NCBI RefSeq assembly: GCF_017656495.1
Contig: NZ_JACDNS010000002.1
Coordinates: forward strand, 176,660 to 240,659
Source of the DNA: Thermococcus sp.
GTDB lineage: Archaea; Methanobacteriota_B; Thermococci; Thermococcales; Thermococcaceae
Reading direction: 5' to 3'
DNA length: 64,000 nucleotides
Shown: one piece after another, positions 23,322-33,196 of the stretch
How positions within the stretch are numbered: the first letter of the stretch is position 1
Layout of the letters: every line of letters begins with the position of its first letter
The notes under the pieces: generated by a model
Seen by the model: the letters and a program-made list of their open reading frames with translations, nothing else
Database searches by the model: none
Told to the model about the DNA's origin: nothing
Made by a program: the position numbers and the translations under genes

Positions 23322-25652
23322 TCACTTCCTCATATTCAGCCAAGCTCCCAATCCAAGCTGCTTAGTCTTCTGATACCTCAAATCCTCCTTCCTATATCCA
23401 AAAGCCTCCAAAATCCTCAAAACTGCTGGCAAAACTTGATGTTCAATGTAATAATCGGGATCATACTTGTGCTTCTTTGGATCGTACTCACTCAGCAGAA
23501 TAGCTCTTTCACTTATCTTTTTGTCTCCCTTGAGAATTATATAGCTGATTATCATTCCCGGTCTCACTTTAACCCCTCTGGCTTTGAGCCTCTTTGCAAC
23601 TGCCACATGTGGTCCAGTGGCTTTATATTCGTCCAAGCTTTTTGTTATCTGCTCGTGTATCACGAGCTTTTCAAGTGGAACTTTGTATTTTGCTAAATCC
23701 TCAACAACCTGCTTAACTATTTCAACGGCTTTTTCGATGCTACCGTCCTTTAGAATTGCTTCCAAGACTTTTGCTTGAGTCTCCTTCGCTATCTCGCTCC
23801 AGTCTCTCCTCACAACCTCGAGTCCTCTTGTGATTATCTTACCCTCTTCGTCTATCAGCGCATACCTCTTCTTTGTAACGAAGAATCCTCTCACGTAAAA
23901 TCCCTCATACTCAAGCTCCAGCAATCCGGGAAGTTTAGAGTTGATGTATTTGAGGAATTCTTTAGCCTTCTTCTTGATAGTCTCAGCATCAGTACCAGGT
24001 ATTGTGGCGTATAAACCATCTGTGTCTGCATATAGAACTTTAAATCCGAATTTTTCCTCTATTTCTTTAATCGTCATTTCTATGTATGTTCTTCCCCATG
24101 CTGTTACGCTCTCGGCACATTCCTTTGAATACCATCTTGCCTTTGGATACCCCATATAGCCGTAGAACGAGTTCGAAAGGAGCTTAATTGCCTTCTGTCT
24201 GTAATCAAGCATTTTCTTTTTCACGGGGTCAATTGTAGCTTTCATTTCTTTCTTTATCTTTGTTCTTGTTTCGATTAGTTCTTCAAGTATAGATGGTATG
24301 AAGCCTTTGAAGTCTTTACAGAAGCGATAGCCAACAATCGGAGCAACATCGTAGTTTTTACAACCTTCTCTTTCAAGGGTATCAGGCGAAACGTTATGTG
24401 TAACTATGATTGAGGGGTATAGAGCTTTGAAATCCAGGTATACGATGTTTCCCCATAATCCTCTTTCAGGCTCTTTAACGTAGCCCCCGAGATATGTTGT
24501 CCTCAATCTTCTCTGATACTCCTCGTCACTCGGCTTGTTTGGGGCAAGTTCATTCTGATGATAAGCAACCCTCAGTAAAAACCACTCAACCAAGTTGCCT
24601 GTGCTCGAACGGGAAACATCCCAAACACTTTGCCCGATTAACCTCGCTAACTCTGCTTCCATAGGGAAGAACTCTTTGCCTAATTCATAAGTTGCTCTTG
24701 CGTCTTCCATTGAGTATTTTGCCAGTTCTTTCATGCCTTCTTCGCTTTCCCAGATTGCAGTTATCTCCGCAGCCTCAAGTTTGCTCTTCTTCTTGCCTAA
24801 AACTGCCTCATACACTGCCTCGAGGGTATATGTTGGCAGGTTAATCGTCCTTCTCACGACAGGGAAGAGGTCGAAGTGAATCCTTCCTTTTATCTCAACA
24901 GCAAATCTATCACCCATTCTTTGTATCTTCGGCTCAGGATGCTCCTTATCTCTTGAAATGAACAGCCTCAGTCCTAATTTCTGGGCTCTTTTAATGAGAT
25001 ATGGCAGATCAAAGTTGTCTCCATTATAGGTTATAAGAACATCAGGGTCTTTCTCTCTGATAATTTGAACAAAGCGCTTTATCATCTCTCTCTCGCTGGA
25101 AACAACTTCGACATATGGCAGATCAATCTTTTTCCAAGTTATTACTTTTGCCTCATTTTCGTCTGCATAGCTAATCATTATTATTTCTCCTTCTCCAAAC
25201 TGCTCTCCTTCGTGGTAAAATGTTTCTATATCGAAAGCAAGAAGCTTAAGTTCTTCCTCTCCTTCCATCGGGATTAAGCCCTTATCAATGAGATAGCGCT
25301 TTGCAAAAGGAATGTCATACTCAAAAATGTCGATTACTTTTGGATGCTCCCTTATTTTTTCTCTAATCGCTGGAACGTCTTGTGGATGCTCAAAAATTAG
25401 TTTCCACACCTCTATTGGTCTTCCCAAAAATTTCTTCTGAACTTTTTCAGCTTTCAAAACCCTAACAGTCTTATTTCCTCTTTTTGCTGTTATCTTTTTA
25501 ACCTCTTCAATAGCCTCATCACCTTCAAGAAGAGCGTAAATGTAAGGCTGGAAGTTCCTATCAAGCTCTATCCTAAACTCGCCATTTTCTTTCTTGAAAA
25601 TCCTAATTATAGGCTTTCCATCTTTCGTAATGTAGTCAGTATCGAGAATCAT
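23322..25652 (-). CDS. polB: DNA polymerase, family B
   Basis: Replicative/repair polymerase of 776 residues, the length of intein-free Thermococcales PolB. Exonuclease motifs are present: [10 protein letters not shown] (Exo I), [12 protein letters not shown] (Exo II) and [13 protein letters not shown] (Exo III). Polymerase motifs: [19 protein letters not shown] (A), [13 protein letters not shown] (B) and YADTDGLY (C). The N-terminal domain that reads ahead for uracil is intact in length. No intein interrupts motifs A, B or C, where Thermococcales inteins usually insert. ATG 25652 follows GGGTGAAA. Divergent from the RNA methyltransferase gene. Confidence 0.97.
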   Translation of the reverse strand: MILDTDYITKDGKPIIRIFKKENGEFRIELDRNFQPYIYALLEGDEAIEEVKKITAKRGNKTVRVLKAEKVQKKFLGRPIEVWKLIFEHPQDVPAIREKIREHPKVIDIFEYDIPFAKRYLIDKGLIPMEGEEELKLLAFDIETFYHEGEQFGEGEIIMISYADENEAKVITWKKIDLPYVEVVSSEREMIKRFVQIIREKDPDVLITYNGDNFDLPYLIKRAQKLGLRLFISRDKEHPEPKIQRMGDRFAVEIKGRIHFDLFPVVRRTINLPTYTLEAVYEAVLGKKKSKLEAAEITAIWESEEGMKELAKYSMEDARATYELGKEFFPMEAELARLIGQSVWDVSRSSTGNLVEWFLLRVAYHQNELAPNKPSDEEYQRRLRTTYLGGYVKEPERGLWGNIVYLDFKALYPSIIVTHNVSPDTLEREGCKNYDVAPIVGYRFCKDFKGFIPSILEELIETRTKIKKEMKATIDPVKKKMLDYRQKAIKLLSNSFYGYMGYPKARWYSKECAESVTAWGRTYIEMTIKEIEEKFGFKVLYADTDGLYATIPGTDAETIKKKAKEFLKYINSKLPGLLELEYEGFYVRGFFVTKKRYALIDEEGKIITRGLEVVRRDWSEIAKETQAKVLEAILKDGSIEKAVEIVKQVVEDLAKYKVPLEKLVIHEQITKSLDEYKATGPHVAVAKRLKARGVKVRPGMIISYIILKGDKKISERAILLSEYDPKKHKYDPDYYIEHQVLPAVLRILEAFGYRKEDLRYQKTKQLGLGAWLNMRK

Positions 25653-25734
25653 AATTTCACCCTTTTAAAAATACATGCCCATTTTAGATAAAATTTTCCA
25701 CCAAATTTTTAAACTCTCCATCGAAGCTAAGAGC

Positions 25735-27090
25735 ATGGAGCTGTTTTATCGCATAACTCTTCACGAGCTCATAGCTGACATACTAACATTAATTGATGAG
25801 CGTGAGCTCTCTTCAAAAAATGCCCTTGAGAGGGTTTTTAAGCGAGTTAGTGGAAGAGATAGGGAAAAAGCCCGTGGACTGGCTCATGCTTATGTATTCG
25901 AAATTGAAAAATGGAGGAAGAAAATTGACTTCATAGTGAACTCTGTTCTTAAGGGTTCAAAAATTGGGGATTTGGAGCTCTATTTGGCTAATTTAATCAG
26001 AATCGGCGTTTTTGAAATGAAATTTAAAGGAGTTAATCCTGCCATTGCCACGGATTCCGTTGTTAGGGTTGTTAAGGAGAAGTATGATCTGGCAAAAGCT
26101 AAGTTTGTGAATGCTTTACTTAGAGAAGTGGAGAATTTTAATCTCGAAAAAGCTTTGAAAAAGCTGAAAGAGAAGGACAGAATTGAGTATTTGAGTGTTA
26201 AGTTCTCCCATCCAAGATGGTACGTTGAATATGCAATTGAGTTGCTTGGCTATGAAGATGCAGTGAGACTGATGTTGAGCAATAACAGAGCTCAGCGTTA
26301 CTATGTGAGGGTGAATCCTCTCAAAACTGACATTGACAGCTTAGCTGATTATTTGGAGGAACACAATGTTAGAGTTGCTAGGACTCCAGTTGATGACGTT
26401 CTCAAGATTTTAGAATACGGGACTCCAATTACGAGGCTTGAATGGTACAAGCAAGGTTACTTTGTCATTCAAGACTTAGCTTCAGCTTATGTTGCTCATG
26501 TTTTAAGCCCGGAAAAAGGCGAGAGAATTCTTGATTTAGCAGCTGCTCCAGGTAGCAAAACGTTCCACGTTGCTCATCTAATGGAAAATACTGGGGAGAT
26601 AATAGCTGTTGATTATTCTTTAGAAAGGCTCAACAAGATGCGTGAGAAGATGAAGATTCTGGGAGTTACAAATGTTAAGCTTGTTCATGCCGATGGAATG
26701 AAGTTCAAGGACAAAGAAAAGTTTGATAGAATCATTCTTGATGCTCCGTGCTCAAGTTCGGGCACTTACAGGCAGTTCCCAGAGGTGAAGTGGCGCTTTG
26801 ACGAAAAGAAGATTAAAAAGGTCATCCAAGTGCAGAAAGCGATGCTGAAAAATGCCTATCGTAATCTGAAGCCTGAAGGGGAAATGACTTACTCAACATG
26901 CTCAATCAGAATTGATGAAAATGAAGAGAACATTAAATATGCAATAAGTAAGGTTGGCTTTGAGCTTGTTGATTATCCATTCAGCTGGGGTGAAAGGGGC
27001 TTTTTAGAGATTGGAGATAAAGTTTTCAGAGCTTGGACTCATCTGCATGACTGCAACAGCTTTTTTATAGCTAAAATGCGTAGAGGATAA
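25735..27090 (+). CDS. NusB-domain RNA m5C methyltransferase (RsmB/NSUN type)
   Basis: A 451-residue SAM-dependent enzyme that methylates C5 of cytosine in rRNA or tRNA. Residues 1 to about 130 form a NusB-like helical domain (ERVFKRVSGRDREKARGLAHAYVFEIEKW). The catalytic part has motif I DLAAAPGSKTFHVA, motif IV DAPCSSSGTYRQ and motif VI TYSTCSIR, with both cysteines of the two-Cys mechanism. ATG 25735 lies about 25 nt from the TATA-like TTTTTAAAC (25706-25714), so it is probably leaderless; an upstream in-frame ATG at 25675 lies before the promoter. Target RNA cannot be told. Confidence 0.88.
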   Translation: MELFYRITLHELIADILTLIDERELSSKNALERVFKRVSGRDREKARGLAHAYVFEIEKWRKKIDFIVNSVLKGSKIGDLELYLANLIRIGVFEMKFKGVNPAIATDSVVRVVKEKYDLAKAKFVNALLREVENFNLEKALKKLKEKDRIEYLSVKFSHPRWYVEYAIELLGYEDAVRLMLSNNRAQRYYVRVNPLKTDIDSLADYLEEHNVRVARTPVDDVLKILEYGTPITRLEWYKQGYFVIQDLASAYVAHVLSPEKGERILDLAAAPGSKTFHVAHLMENTGEIIAVDYSLERLNKMREKMKILGVTNVKLVHADGMKFKDKEKFDRIILDAPCSSSGTYRQFPEVKWRFDEKKIKKVIQVQKAMLKNAYRNLKPEGEMTYSTCSIRIDENEENIKYAISKVGFELVDYPFSWGERGFLEIGDKVFRAWTHLHDCNSFFIAKMRRG

Positions 27091-27100
27091 GGGGATACTC

Positions 27101-28220
27101 ATGGGTCACATCATACTAAAACAAAGAGGTGTTGTCAAGCTTGTGCCAGAGGAAGAATTTGCAGAAATGAATCTCGAAAAGAATCTCCAATTATCTTCTG
27201 AAGAACCATCCTGAAATTATAAGTAGTTTACTCCCAGACAATCCTGAAGTCAAGCTCCTTGGATCAGAGATTAGACTCCCAAGCGGTGGTAGGCTTGATT
27301 TGTTATTTATAACTTCAAGGGGAGAATTAATCTTAGCAGAACTTAAGAGGGGAGTTAGTCACAGAGAAGCAATAGCACAATTACTTGATTATGCTTCTGA
27401 CATACAGTCTATGGAGTTTGAAGAATTAATGGAGAGAACAGGTCAAAACATAGAGACTCCCAAGGAATTATTTGAAAAGTTATTTGATAAAAGTAACGAA
27501 GAAGCAAAAGAAGAATTTGAAAATAGGATAAGAGCATCTATGACGGTTCCCAATATGATACGGCTTGTTTTAGTTTCTTATGTGTCTGGTGATGATACGG
27601 TAAGAGTTACAGACTGGCTTAGAAGAGCAGGATTAAATATTAATCTCATTGAATTTGATTATTTTAAAGATAATGACACTGAGATATTTGCTCCAAAATT
27701 AGTTTTTCCAGAAATCTTAGAAGATATGCATAGACCGAAACTTCCCAGGGGAACAGAGGCATATAAGTTATTCTTTGAAGATGTTCTTTCTGAATTTAAA
27801 GAAAAACGACCCGGGGTTACTAACAGGCGAGCCACTGGAATCAACTGGCTTATCATACCTTTAGGACATTATGGAATCCATTTAGAATGGAGATTTAAAG
27901 GGAACAAGGATAGTAAAGTCCTAATGATAGGATTAAAAATAGAACCCACCCATTCAAGAAGGCATGAAATTTGGGGCTCATTACTTAATCTTAGAGATGA
28001 CATAACAACAAAACTTAGAGAGTTAGGTGTTTCTGAGGAAATTAGATGGGAAGAACCAAAAGCTAACCAACCGTGTATTTATATAGAAATGGAAGGAGGG
28101 GAATTATATAATCTTTCACAGAATGAAAAACTAAAAAGATGGGCAGTAGAGAGAATGATAGCATGTTATGATGTTTTCAAACCGATTATAGATAGGATAT
28201 TCAAGAACCTTAATCATTGA
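27101..28220 (+). pseudogene. DUF91/NucS-like nuclease, frame broken near the N-terminus
   Basis: ATG 27101 (after GGGGAT) opens a frame MGHIILKQRGVVKLVPEEEF that runs to NLEKNL and stops at 27212-27214. The remainder continues in the +1 frame from about 27189 (NYLLKNHPEIISSLLPDN) to 28220. In that frame lie SGGRLDLLFI and LILAELKRG, the D and E-x-K of a PD-(D/E)xK nuclease as in DUF91/NucS proteins, and a conserved C-terminal part of about 250 residues with GINWLIIPLGHYGIHLEW. One missing or extra base near 27185-27195 would restore about 373 residues. Either a recent pseudogene, a recoding event or a sequence error; the rest shows no decay. Confidence 0.68.
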
Positions 28221-28843
28221 GTATCTGAGACTAAAGGCTTTCTCCTCACTGATCCCCTTGGATACTCCTCCTCAAATATTTCCGCTGTGAATTTGTAAAC
28301 CTTTGTATCTGGATCAAGCCAGCAGTCTGGAGGCAGACCAGCCTTCCAGCAGGTTTCTGCTAAAAATTCCTCCTCATCCCAGCCCCATTCAATAGGTACT
28401 TGGGGTAGCAAAAGCCCTGAATAGATGCCCTTTTCAATTATCAAACCATCTCGTCCCACTTTAATTTTCTTTGGTCTTTCTTCTGGGGGTCCTTCAATTA
28501 ACTCGGGAGGAGTTAAAACACTGACTTCAACTGTTATGTTGTCCATCTCGTCCAAAGTTACTGGAGGAAAGCGAGGGTCTTCAACAGCTGCATATATGGC
28601 CGCTTTTATTGTAGCTTCAACGAGTGGATAGATTGGCAAGGGAAATCCAATACATCCCCTGAGTGCTGATTGTCTCGGAACACCATAACGATTGAGAGTG
28701 ACAAAAACTCCCATCTTTTCCCAAAGCTCTTCTGGAGTGTCTTTTGGAGGTTTAATAATTTTTCCACTCTTTAAATACTCCTCAATTGATTTTCTTGCAA
28801 GCTTGACTAAAAACTCTCCCCATTCATCTTTGATTTTGTACAT
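28214..28843 (-). CDS. AMMECR1 domain protein
   Basis: A 209-residue protein with the strictly kept AMMECR1 signature [35 protein letters not shown] and the later [40 protein letters not shown] 28843 is chosen after GGTGAGG; four more in-frame codons exist upstream. The family is conserved from archaea to humans, resembles a nucleic-acid-binding fold, and has no settled activity. Its end overlaps the convergent nuclease gene by 7 nt. Confidence 0.93.
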   Translation of the reverse strand: MYKIKDEWGEFLVKLARKSIEEYLKSGKIIKPPKDTPEELWEKMGVFVTLNRYGVPRQSALRGCIGFPLPIYPLVEATIKAAIYAAVEDPRFPPVTLDEMDNITVEVSVLTPPELIEGPPEERPKKIKVGRDGLIIEKGIYSGLLLPQVPIEWGWDEEEFLAETCWKAGLPPDCWLDPDTKVYKFTAEIFEEEYPRGSVRRKPLVSDTQ

Positions 28844-28938
28844 ATTCCTCACCACATTTTCTTACGTCTTTGGAGTATTTTAAGGTGTTGCGCAAAGCTT
28901 AAAAAAATTGTCGAGCCTAACTTAGTTGGGTGTCGAAA

Positions 28939-29241
28939 ATGGCAATCATAGAATTCGTCATAGTACCCCTTGGAGAGCTTAGTCTGAGCAAGTACGTTGC
29001 CGAAGTAGTAAAGCTTTTAGAGAAGAAGGGTGTAAAGTATCAACTGACACCTATGGGGACTATAATTGAAGTTCCTACAGTTTCAGAAGGTCTTAGAATA
29101 ATTGAGGAGGCTCATGAGCTCATGTTTAAGCTTGGAGCAAAAAGGGTCTCAACAACAATTCGAATTGATGACAGAAGAGATAAAAAGGTTAAAATGGAAG
29201 ATAAAGTGAAGTCAGTGTTAGAGAAAGCCCGGGAGGGTTAA
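28939..29241 (+). CDS. MTH1187/YkoF-type thiamine-binding family protein
   Basis: A 100-residue protein of the MTH1187 (DUF77) family, a ferredoxin-like fold. Signature parts are VPLGE (residues 9-13), LSKYVAEVVKLLEKKGVKYQLTPMGTIIE and ELMFKLGAKRVSTTIRIDDRRDK. Relatives bind thiamine or similar small molecules and form tetramers. ATG 28939 is preferred, with GGGTG at 28926-28931; GTG 28930 is within that site. The stop codon lies 2 nt before the likely start of the DUF373 gene, so both are co-transcribed. Confidence 0.88.
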   Translation: MAIIEFVIVPLGELSLSKYVAEVVKLLEKKGVKYQLTPMGTIIEVPTVSEGLRIIEEAHELMFKLGAKRVSTTIRIDDRRDKKVKMEDKVKSVLEKAREG

Positions 29242-29243
29242 AA

Positions 29244-30383
29244 ATTAGGGTTTTGGTTTTGGCAATTGATAGAGATGACGACTTTGGGGTTAAAGCTGGG
29301 GTAAAAGGTCCAGTTATTGGGCGAGATGCATGTATAGACGCCGCTCTTAGGCTTAGTTTAGCCGATCCTGAAGATAGTGATGCCAACGTTGTTTACGCCG
29401 CTGTTAAGCTCCATGATGAACTTAAAGAGAGCGGGGAATTTGAGGACGTTGAGGTTGCTCTCATTACCGGTCATCATGATGTTGGTGTAAGGAGTGATTT
29501 AGAATTAAGCAGACAGCTTGAAGAAGTTCTGAAGGTTTTTCCTGCTGATGGAGTTATTCCCGTCACAGATGGGGCTGAAGATGAGCAGATTTTTCCAATT
29601 ATAACATCAAAAGTCCCGATAATAAGCTCCCGTAGAATTGTTGTTAAGCAGAGTGAAAGCATTGAAACAACATACTACATTATTTACAAATACCTGAGAG
29701 AAATTTTGAGCGATCCAGAAGTTGCAAAGGTAGTTTTGGGGATTCCTGGCTTAATTCTCCTCCTATATGGAATAGCCAAACTTATCTCGGTTAAATATCC
29801 CCAGAGCATTCAAATTGTTTCAGCAACGGTTACTGGGACAATTCTCTTCATAGTTGGTTTCTATTTCTTCACGAAGGGCTTTAGGATACATGTCTCTCTG
29901 AAAGAAACAATAACAAAGGGCTTTATTGAATTCATATCAGTTATAGCAGGCTTGCTTATAATGATTGCTGGTGCCATAAATGCATACCTTAATCTGGAGT
30001 ACATAGCGATGGAAAAGCTCGGGGGTTTGCCGGGTACTCAACTAATTGCGGTCTTGCTCTATCTGAACATTTTAAAAACTCCATTTGTCATTGGATTAGG
30101 TGTAATGGTTTTAGGAAGAATTTTGCAGGCATACCTAAGAAAGGACCCTCACATTTGGTACTACATTACTGGTTTGCTTTTACTTCCTGCTCTCTGGATT
30201 ACCATTGACTTGACGACTCTTTATGCAATGTCCACGGTGTCCCCCTATTTGCTTCAGTTCTTTAGAAAAGTTGTGATAGCGATAGCTGATGTTGTTGTTG
30301 GAACTTTAATTGGAATTTACCTTAGGGAGAAAGTTAAAGGATGGGAGAAAATTGAAATTGGAAAGAGCGTTGAAGGAGTATGA
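29244..30383 (+). CDS. DUF373 family membrane protein, possible ATT start
   Basis: Archaeal DUF373 protein of about 379 residues. The N-terminal cytoplasmic domain (VLVLAIDRDDDFGVKAGVKGPVIGRDACIDAA, ALITGHHDVGVRSDLELSRQLEE, VTDGAEDEQIFPII, KQSESIETTYYI) is followed by about seven transmembrane helices. Relatives begin M-K/R-x-L-V-L-A-I-D-R-D-D-D; here the matching first codon is ATT at 29244, 6 nt after GGAGGG (29232-29237). The nearest standard start, TTG 29253, is 15 nt away from that site and would delete three conserved residues. Function of the family is unknown. Confidence 0.83.
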   Translation: MRVLVLAIDRDDDFGVKAGVKGPVIGRDACIDAALRLSLADPEDSDANVVYAAVKLHDELKESGEFEDVEVALITGHHDVGVRSDLELSRQLEEVLKVFPADGVIPVTDGAEDEQIFPIITSKVPIISSRRIVVKQSESIETTYYIIYKYLREILSDPEVAKVVLGIPGLILLLYGIAKLISVKYPQSIQIVSATVTGTILFIVGFYFFTKGFRIHVSLKETITKGFIEFISVIAGLLIMIAGAINAYLNLEYIAMEKLGGLPGTQLIAVLLYLNILKTPFVIGLGVMVLGRILQAYLRKDPHIWYYITGLLLLPALWITIDLTTLYAMSTVSPYLLQFFRKVVIAIADVVVGTLIGIYLREKVKGWEKIEIGKSVEGV

Positions 30384-31416
30384 GAAAAGGAAAAAGAAAG
30401 TTGAGGAAGAGCGGAAGAAGCTTGAAGAAAAGTATACATCTAAATTTTTAAAAAAGAAACAGGAGATCCTGAAAAATCTTGAAAATCTTGAAAAGAAAGA
30501 AATTCCAAAGAAAATCGACAACAGGATTAAGAAAGTTGTAGAGGGAGAAAGAAAGAGCTATGTAGATACATTGAGAAGAACACTTGAAAGAATTGAAAGC
30601 ATTGATGAGTTGGGTAGGTTTCTCCCTGAGCTTTCTAAGTTCCATATTTCTCATGGAAAATATCTCCTTTTAGTCTTTGAAAAAGAAGTCTATGCAATAA
30701 ACAAGCTTTTGAAAGAAGTTTCTGAAGAGTACACGGAATACATTAAGAGAATGGCGGAAATCAGCATTGAGCCAATTGAATTTGATTCCATTTTGAGTAG
30801 CATTGAAACCACTAAGAAACAGCTTGAAAAAGAGGAAAGGGATTTAGAGTTGTTAAAAACTGAGTTAGAAGAAAAAGAAAGGGAGTTCAAAACTAAAGAG
30901 TTCAAAAGAAAACTTGAAGAAATTGAATCTGAGATTAAAACTCTCAAATCCTCAATTGTAAAAGATGAGATTGAAATCCGCTCAAAGATTTCAAAGCTCC
31001 AGAAACCAATAAAGAGAATGCGTACGGGTGAAAAAACAGCTAATGAAATTCTAAAGGACAGTTCGTATGGAATTGAACATCCAGAGGAGTTCTTAAGCTT
31101 CTTGATTAAAATTAGGGGACAGTTGGAAGGGAAATATAAGCAAACTGCAGATTGGATTATTGAGCATTTAAAGTCTAAATCCAAGGAGATTCAAGAGAGA
31201 AAGAAAAAGTTGGAGGGGCTTGAGCATAAAAAGGAGGAGATTCTCCAAGAAAAGAAAGAAATTGAGAATGAAATTGAAAGAATTAAAAAGCATATCCTTG
31301 AGAAAGAAGCAAGGATTAAGAAGTTAAAAGAGAAGTTACTTGAGCTTGAGAGGGAACTGGACGAATCACTTTCAAAACTCGAGAAAATTCTAAACACGAG
31401 CATAGATAGACCATAA
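30352..31416 (+). CDS. Long coiled-coil protein
   Basis: About 354 residues, almost wholly heptad-patterned and very rich in Lys and Glu. Two coiled-coil stretches (roughly residues 1-70 and 150-350) flank a short less charged part (RFLPELSKFHISHGKYLLLVFEKEVYAINKLL). No ATPase head or zinc hook is seen, so it is not SMC or Rad50. TTG 30352 is a reasonable start after GGATGGGAG; a TTG at 30310 is also open. It overlaps the 3' end of the DUF373 gene by 32 nt, so coupled translation and a shared membrane-linked role are plausible but unproven. Confidence 0.7.
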   Translation: MKLERALKEYEKRKKKVEEERKKLEEKYTSKFLKKKQEILKNLENLEKKEIPKKIDNRIKKVVEGERKSYVDTLRRTLERIESIDELGRFLPELSKFHISHGKYLLLVFEKEVYAINKLLKEVSEEYTEYIKRMAEISIEPIEFDSILSSIETTKKQLEKEERDLELLKTELEEKEREFKTKEFKRKLEEIESEIKTLKSSIVKDEIEIRSKISKLQKPIKRMRTGEKTANEILKDSSYGIEHPEEFLSFLIKIRGQLEGKYKQTADWIIEHLKSKSKEIQERKKKLEGLEHKKEEILQEKKEIENEIERIKKHILEKEARIKKLKEKLLELERELDESLSKLEKILNTSIDRP

Positions 31417-31422
31417 ATTTAT

Positions 31423-31440
31423 AATTAGGAAAGCCTAATT
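31423..31440. promoter_or_regulatory. Palindromic operator before endonuclease IV
   Basis: Perfect arms AATTAGG (31423-31429) and CCTAATT (31434-31440) with spacer AAAG, directly after the TATA-like ATAAATTTATA and before the ribosome binding site GGTGGTGAGGG. The TTAGG half-site resembles that of DtxR-type regulators, one of which is encoded at 36646. Confidence 0.6.
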
Positions 31441-31458
31441 TTCTATTGGTGGTGAGGG

Positions 31459-32307
31459 ATGAAGATCAGGATAGACAGATTAAGGTTTGGAACAGCTGGA
31501 ATTCCACTCTCAACACCAAAACCCTCAACTATCACTGGAATTCAGCGAGTTAGAGAGCTTGGTTTAGATGCAATGGAGCTTGAGTTTGTGAGAGGGGTGA
31601 ATATCTCTCCTGAGATGGCAAAGAAGATAAAGTATGTTGCTCAGAAGCATGATGTCCTTTTAACGGCTCATGCTCCCTACTATATAAATCTCAACGCTGC
31701 AGAGAAAAGCAAAGTTGAGGCAAGCAAGAAGAGAATTATCCAGAGTGCTGAACGTTTGCATGAGGCTGGAGGTTGGAGTGTTGTGTTTCATGCTGGCTAT
31801 TACCTCAAGCAGCCTCCAGAAACGGTTTATGAGAAGATTAAAAATGAAATTAAAGACATTGTCAAGCAGCTTCAGGATAAGGGAATAGAGATTTGGATAA
31901 GACCAGAACTCACTGGAAAGCCAACTCAGTTTGGCGAGCTCAGGGAGCTGATAAAGCTGAGCCAAGACGTAGAGATGGTTCTACCCGCTATAGACTTTGC
32001 ACACGCACATGCAAGACACTTGGGAAAACTTAACACAGCAGAAGAGTGGCGCGAAATGCTTGCCCTGATTGAACAAGAACTTGGAAGAGAAGCTTTAGAC
32101 AACATGCACATTCATGTAAGTGGAATTCACTATACAGAGAAGGGCGAAAAGCATCATTTGAACCTTCAGGAGAGTGATTTGAGGTGGGAGGACTTGCTTA
32201 AAGTGCTGAAAGAGTTCAGAGTGAAAGGTGTTGTAATAAGTGAAAGCCCCAACATTGAGGGAGATGCAATCTTGATGAAGAAAAAATATGAGCAAATAAG
32301 AGTTTGA
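31459..32307 (+). CDS. nfo: Endonuclease IV-like TIM-barrel protein
   Basis: A 282-residue AP-endonuclease 2 superfamily protein, expected to cut DNA 5' to abasic sites in base excision repair. Metal-site segments in order: HAPYYINL, VFHAGYY, RPELTGKPTQFGELRELI (Glu of the ETTAGQ equivalent), IDFAHAHARH, HIHVSGIHYTEKGEKHHLNL and SESPNIEGDA. The order and spacing fit endonuclease IV. ATG 31459 follows GGTGGTGAGGG. A sugar isomerase of the same fold is the main alternative but fits less well. Confidence 0.85.
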   Translation: MKIRIDRLRFGTAGIPLSTPKPSTITGIQRVRELGLDAMELEFVRGVNISPEMAKKIKYVAQKHDVLLTAHAPYYINLNAAEKSKVEASKKRIIQSAERLHEAGGWSVVFHAGYYLKQPPETVYEKIKNEIKDIVKQLQDKGIEIWIRPELTGKPTQFGELRELIKLSQDVEMVLPAIDFAHAHARHLGKLNTAEEWREMLALIEQELGREALDNMHIHVSGIHYTEKGEKHHLNLQESDLRWEDLLKVLKEFRVKGVVISESPNIEGDAILMKKKYEQIRV

Positions 32308-32348
32308 GACTCCTCCTTTTATATCACATCTCAAAATGAAAAACGTGA

Positions 32349-33056
32349 TTATCCTTCGAGATTGATAATTTCAAAGGAATTGCGGGCTAAATCTACTATG
32401 AGGAGTTTGTTCTTCAGCAGCATGCCGCACCCAGTTATGATTTTTATAACTTCAGCTGCTTCAATTGTCCCTACAATTCCTGTTACTGGTCCGAACAGTG
32501 GGGATTTTTCATTTTTCTCAGCTGGGGGATTTGGGAATATTTCCCTTAAACTTTCAGTTTCTTTGAGAATTATTGTTGTAATCTGCCCATAAAAGCCGCT
32601 GACAGCTGCATGAACTAGAGGAATAGAATTTTCTTCAATATAATCATCAATATAATCATCTAAGAGGTAGCTAGTCTCGAAATTGTCAACGCAATCAACT
32701 ACTACATCTACCCCTTTCAAAACTTCGTTTATATTCTCTTTCGTTAATCTTCCGACAAATGTCTCTATTTTTATTCCAGAATTAAATCTTTGAAGCTTCC
32801 ATTTGGCTGAGATTGCTTTAGATACTGTATCTATGTCTTCTTCCCAGTGGAGTATCTGCCGATCTAAATTGCTGGCTTTGGGTCTATCTCCATCTATTAG
32901 CAGTATGTCTCCTATTCCCATAGCGGCTAAGTAATAAGCCACAAGGGAACCTAATTCCCCAATGCCTACTATTGCCACTTTAGAATTTTTGAGCTTCTCT
33001 AAGTTTTTAGCTCCGATTACCTTAATCTCCCGCTTATATCTCTCACTATTAATCAA
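32349..33056 (-). CDS. ThiF/MoeB-like E1 family protein without zinc or active-site cysteines
   Basis: A 235-residue adenylating-enzyme relative with GIGELGSLVAYYLAAMGIG (nucleotide loop), DGDRPKASNLDRQILH and DCVDNFETSYLLDDY. The CxxC pairs that bind zinc and the cysteine before the LFGPVTGIVG segment are absent (KSPLFGP instead of a Cys-bearing loop). Start TTG 33056 is chosen: AAGGTGAG lies 4 nt before it, and the TATA-like GATATAAAC at about 33108-33116 puts the transcript start near 33086, after the longer ATG at 33092. The protein then begins INSERYKREI as in relatives. May activate a ubiquitin-like sulfur carrier such as SAMP/MoaD, or a peptide substrate. Confidence 0.8.
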   Translation of the reverse strand: MINSERYKREIKVIGAKNLEKLKNSKVAIVGIGELGSLVAYYLAAMGIGDILLIDGDRPKASNLDRQILHWEEDIDTVSKAISAKWKLQRFNSGIKIETFVGRLTKENINEVLKGVDVVVDCVDNFETSYLLDDYIDDYIEENSIPLVHAAVSGFYGQITTIILKETESLREIFPNPPAEKNEKSPLFGPVTGIVGTIEAAEVIKIITGCGMLLKNKLLIVDLARNSFEIINLEG

Positions 33057-33196
33057 TTTTCTCACCTTCAGAAGCAGAGATAATAGTTCCAAAAGGCTCT
33101 GCCAGTGTTTATATCTTGACTTAAAAAATTAAATTCATAATTACCCCCGTCTATGAAAGAGTTGGGTGTCTTTGTATATAAGGACTTTGTAAAAAA

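Noticed and set aside
23322..25652. Intein in DNA polymerase
   Set aside because: Motifs A, B and C are continuous and total length is 776 residues, so no intein is present.
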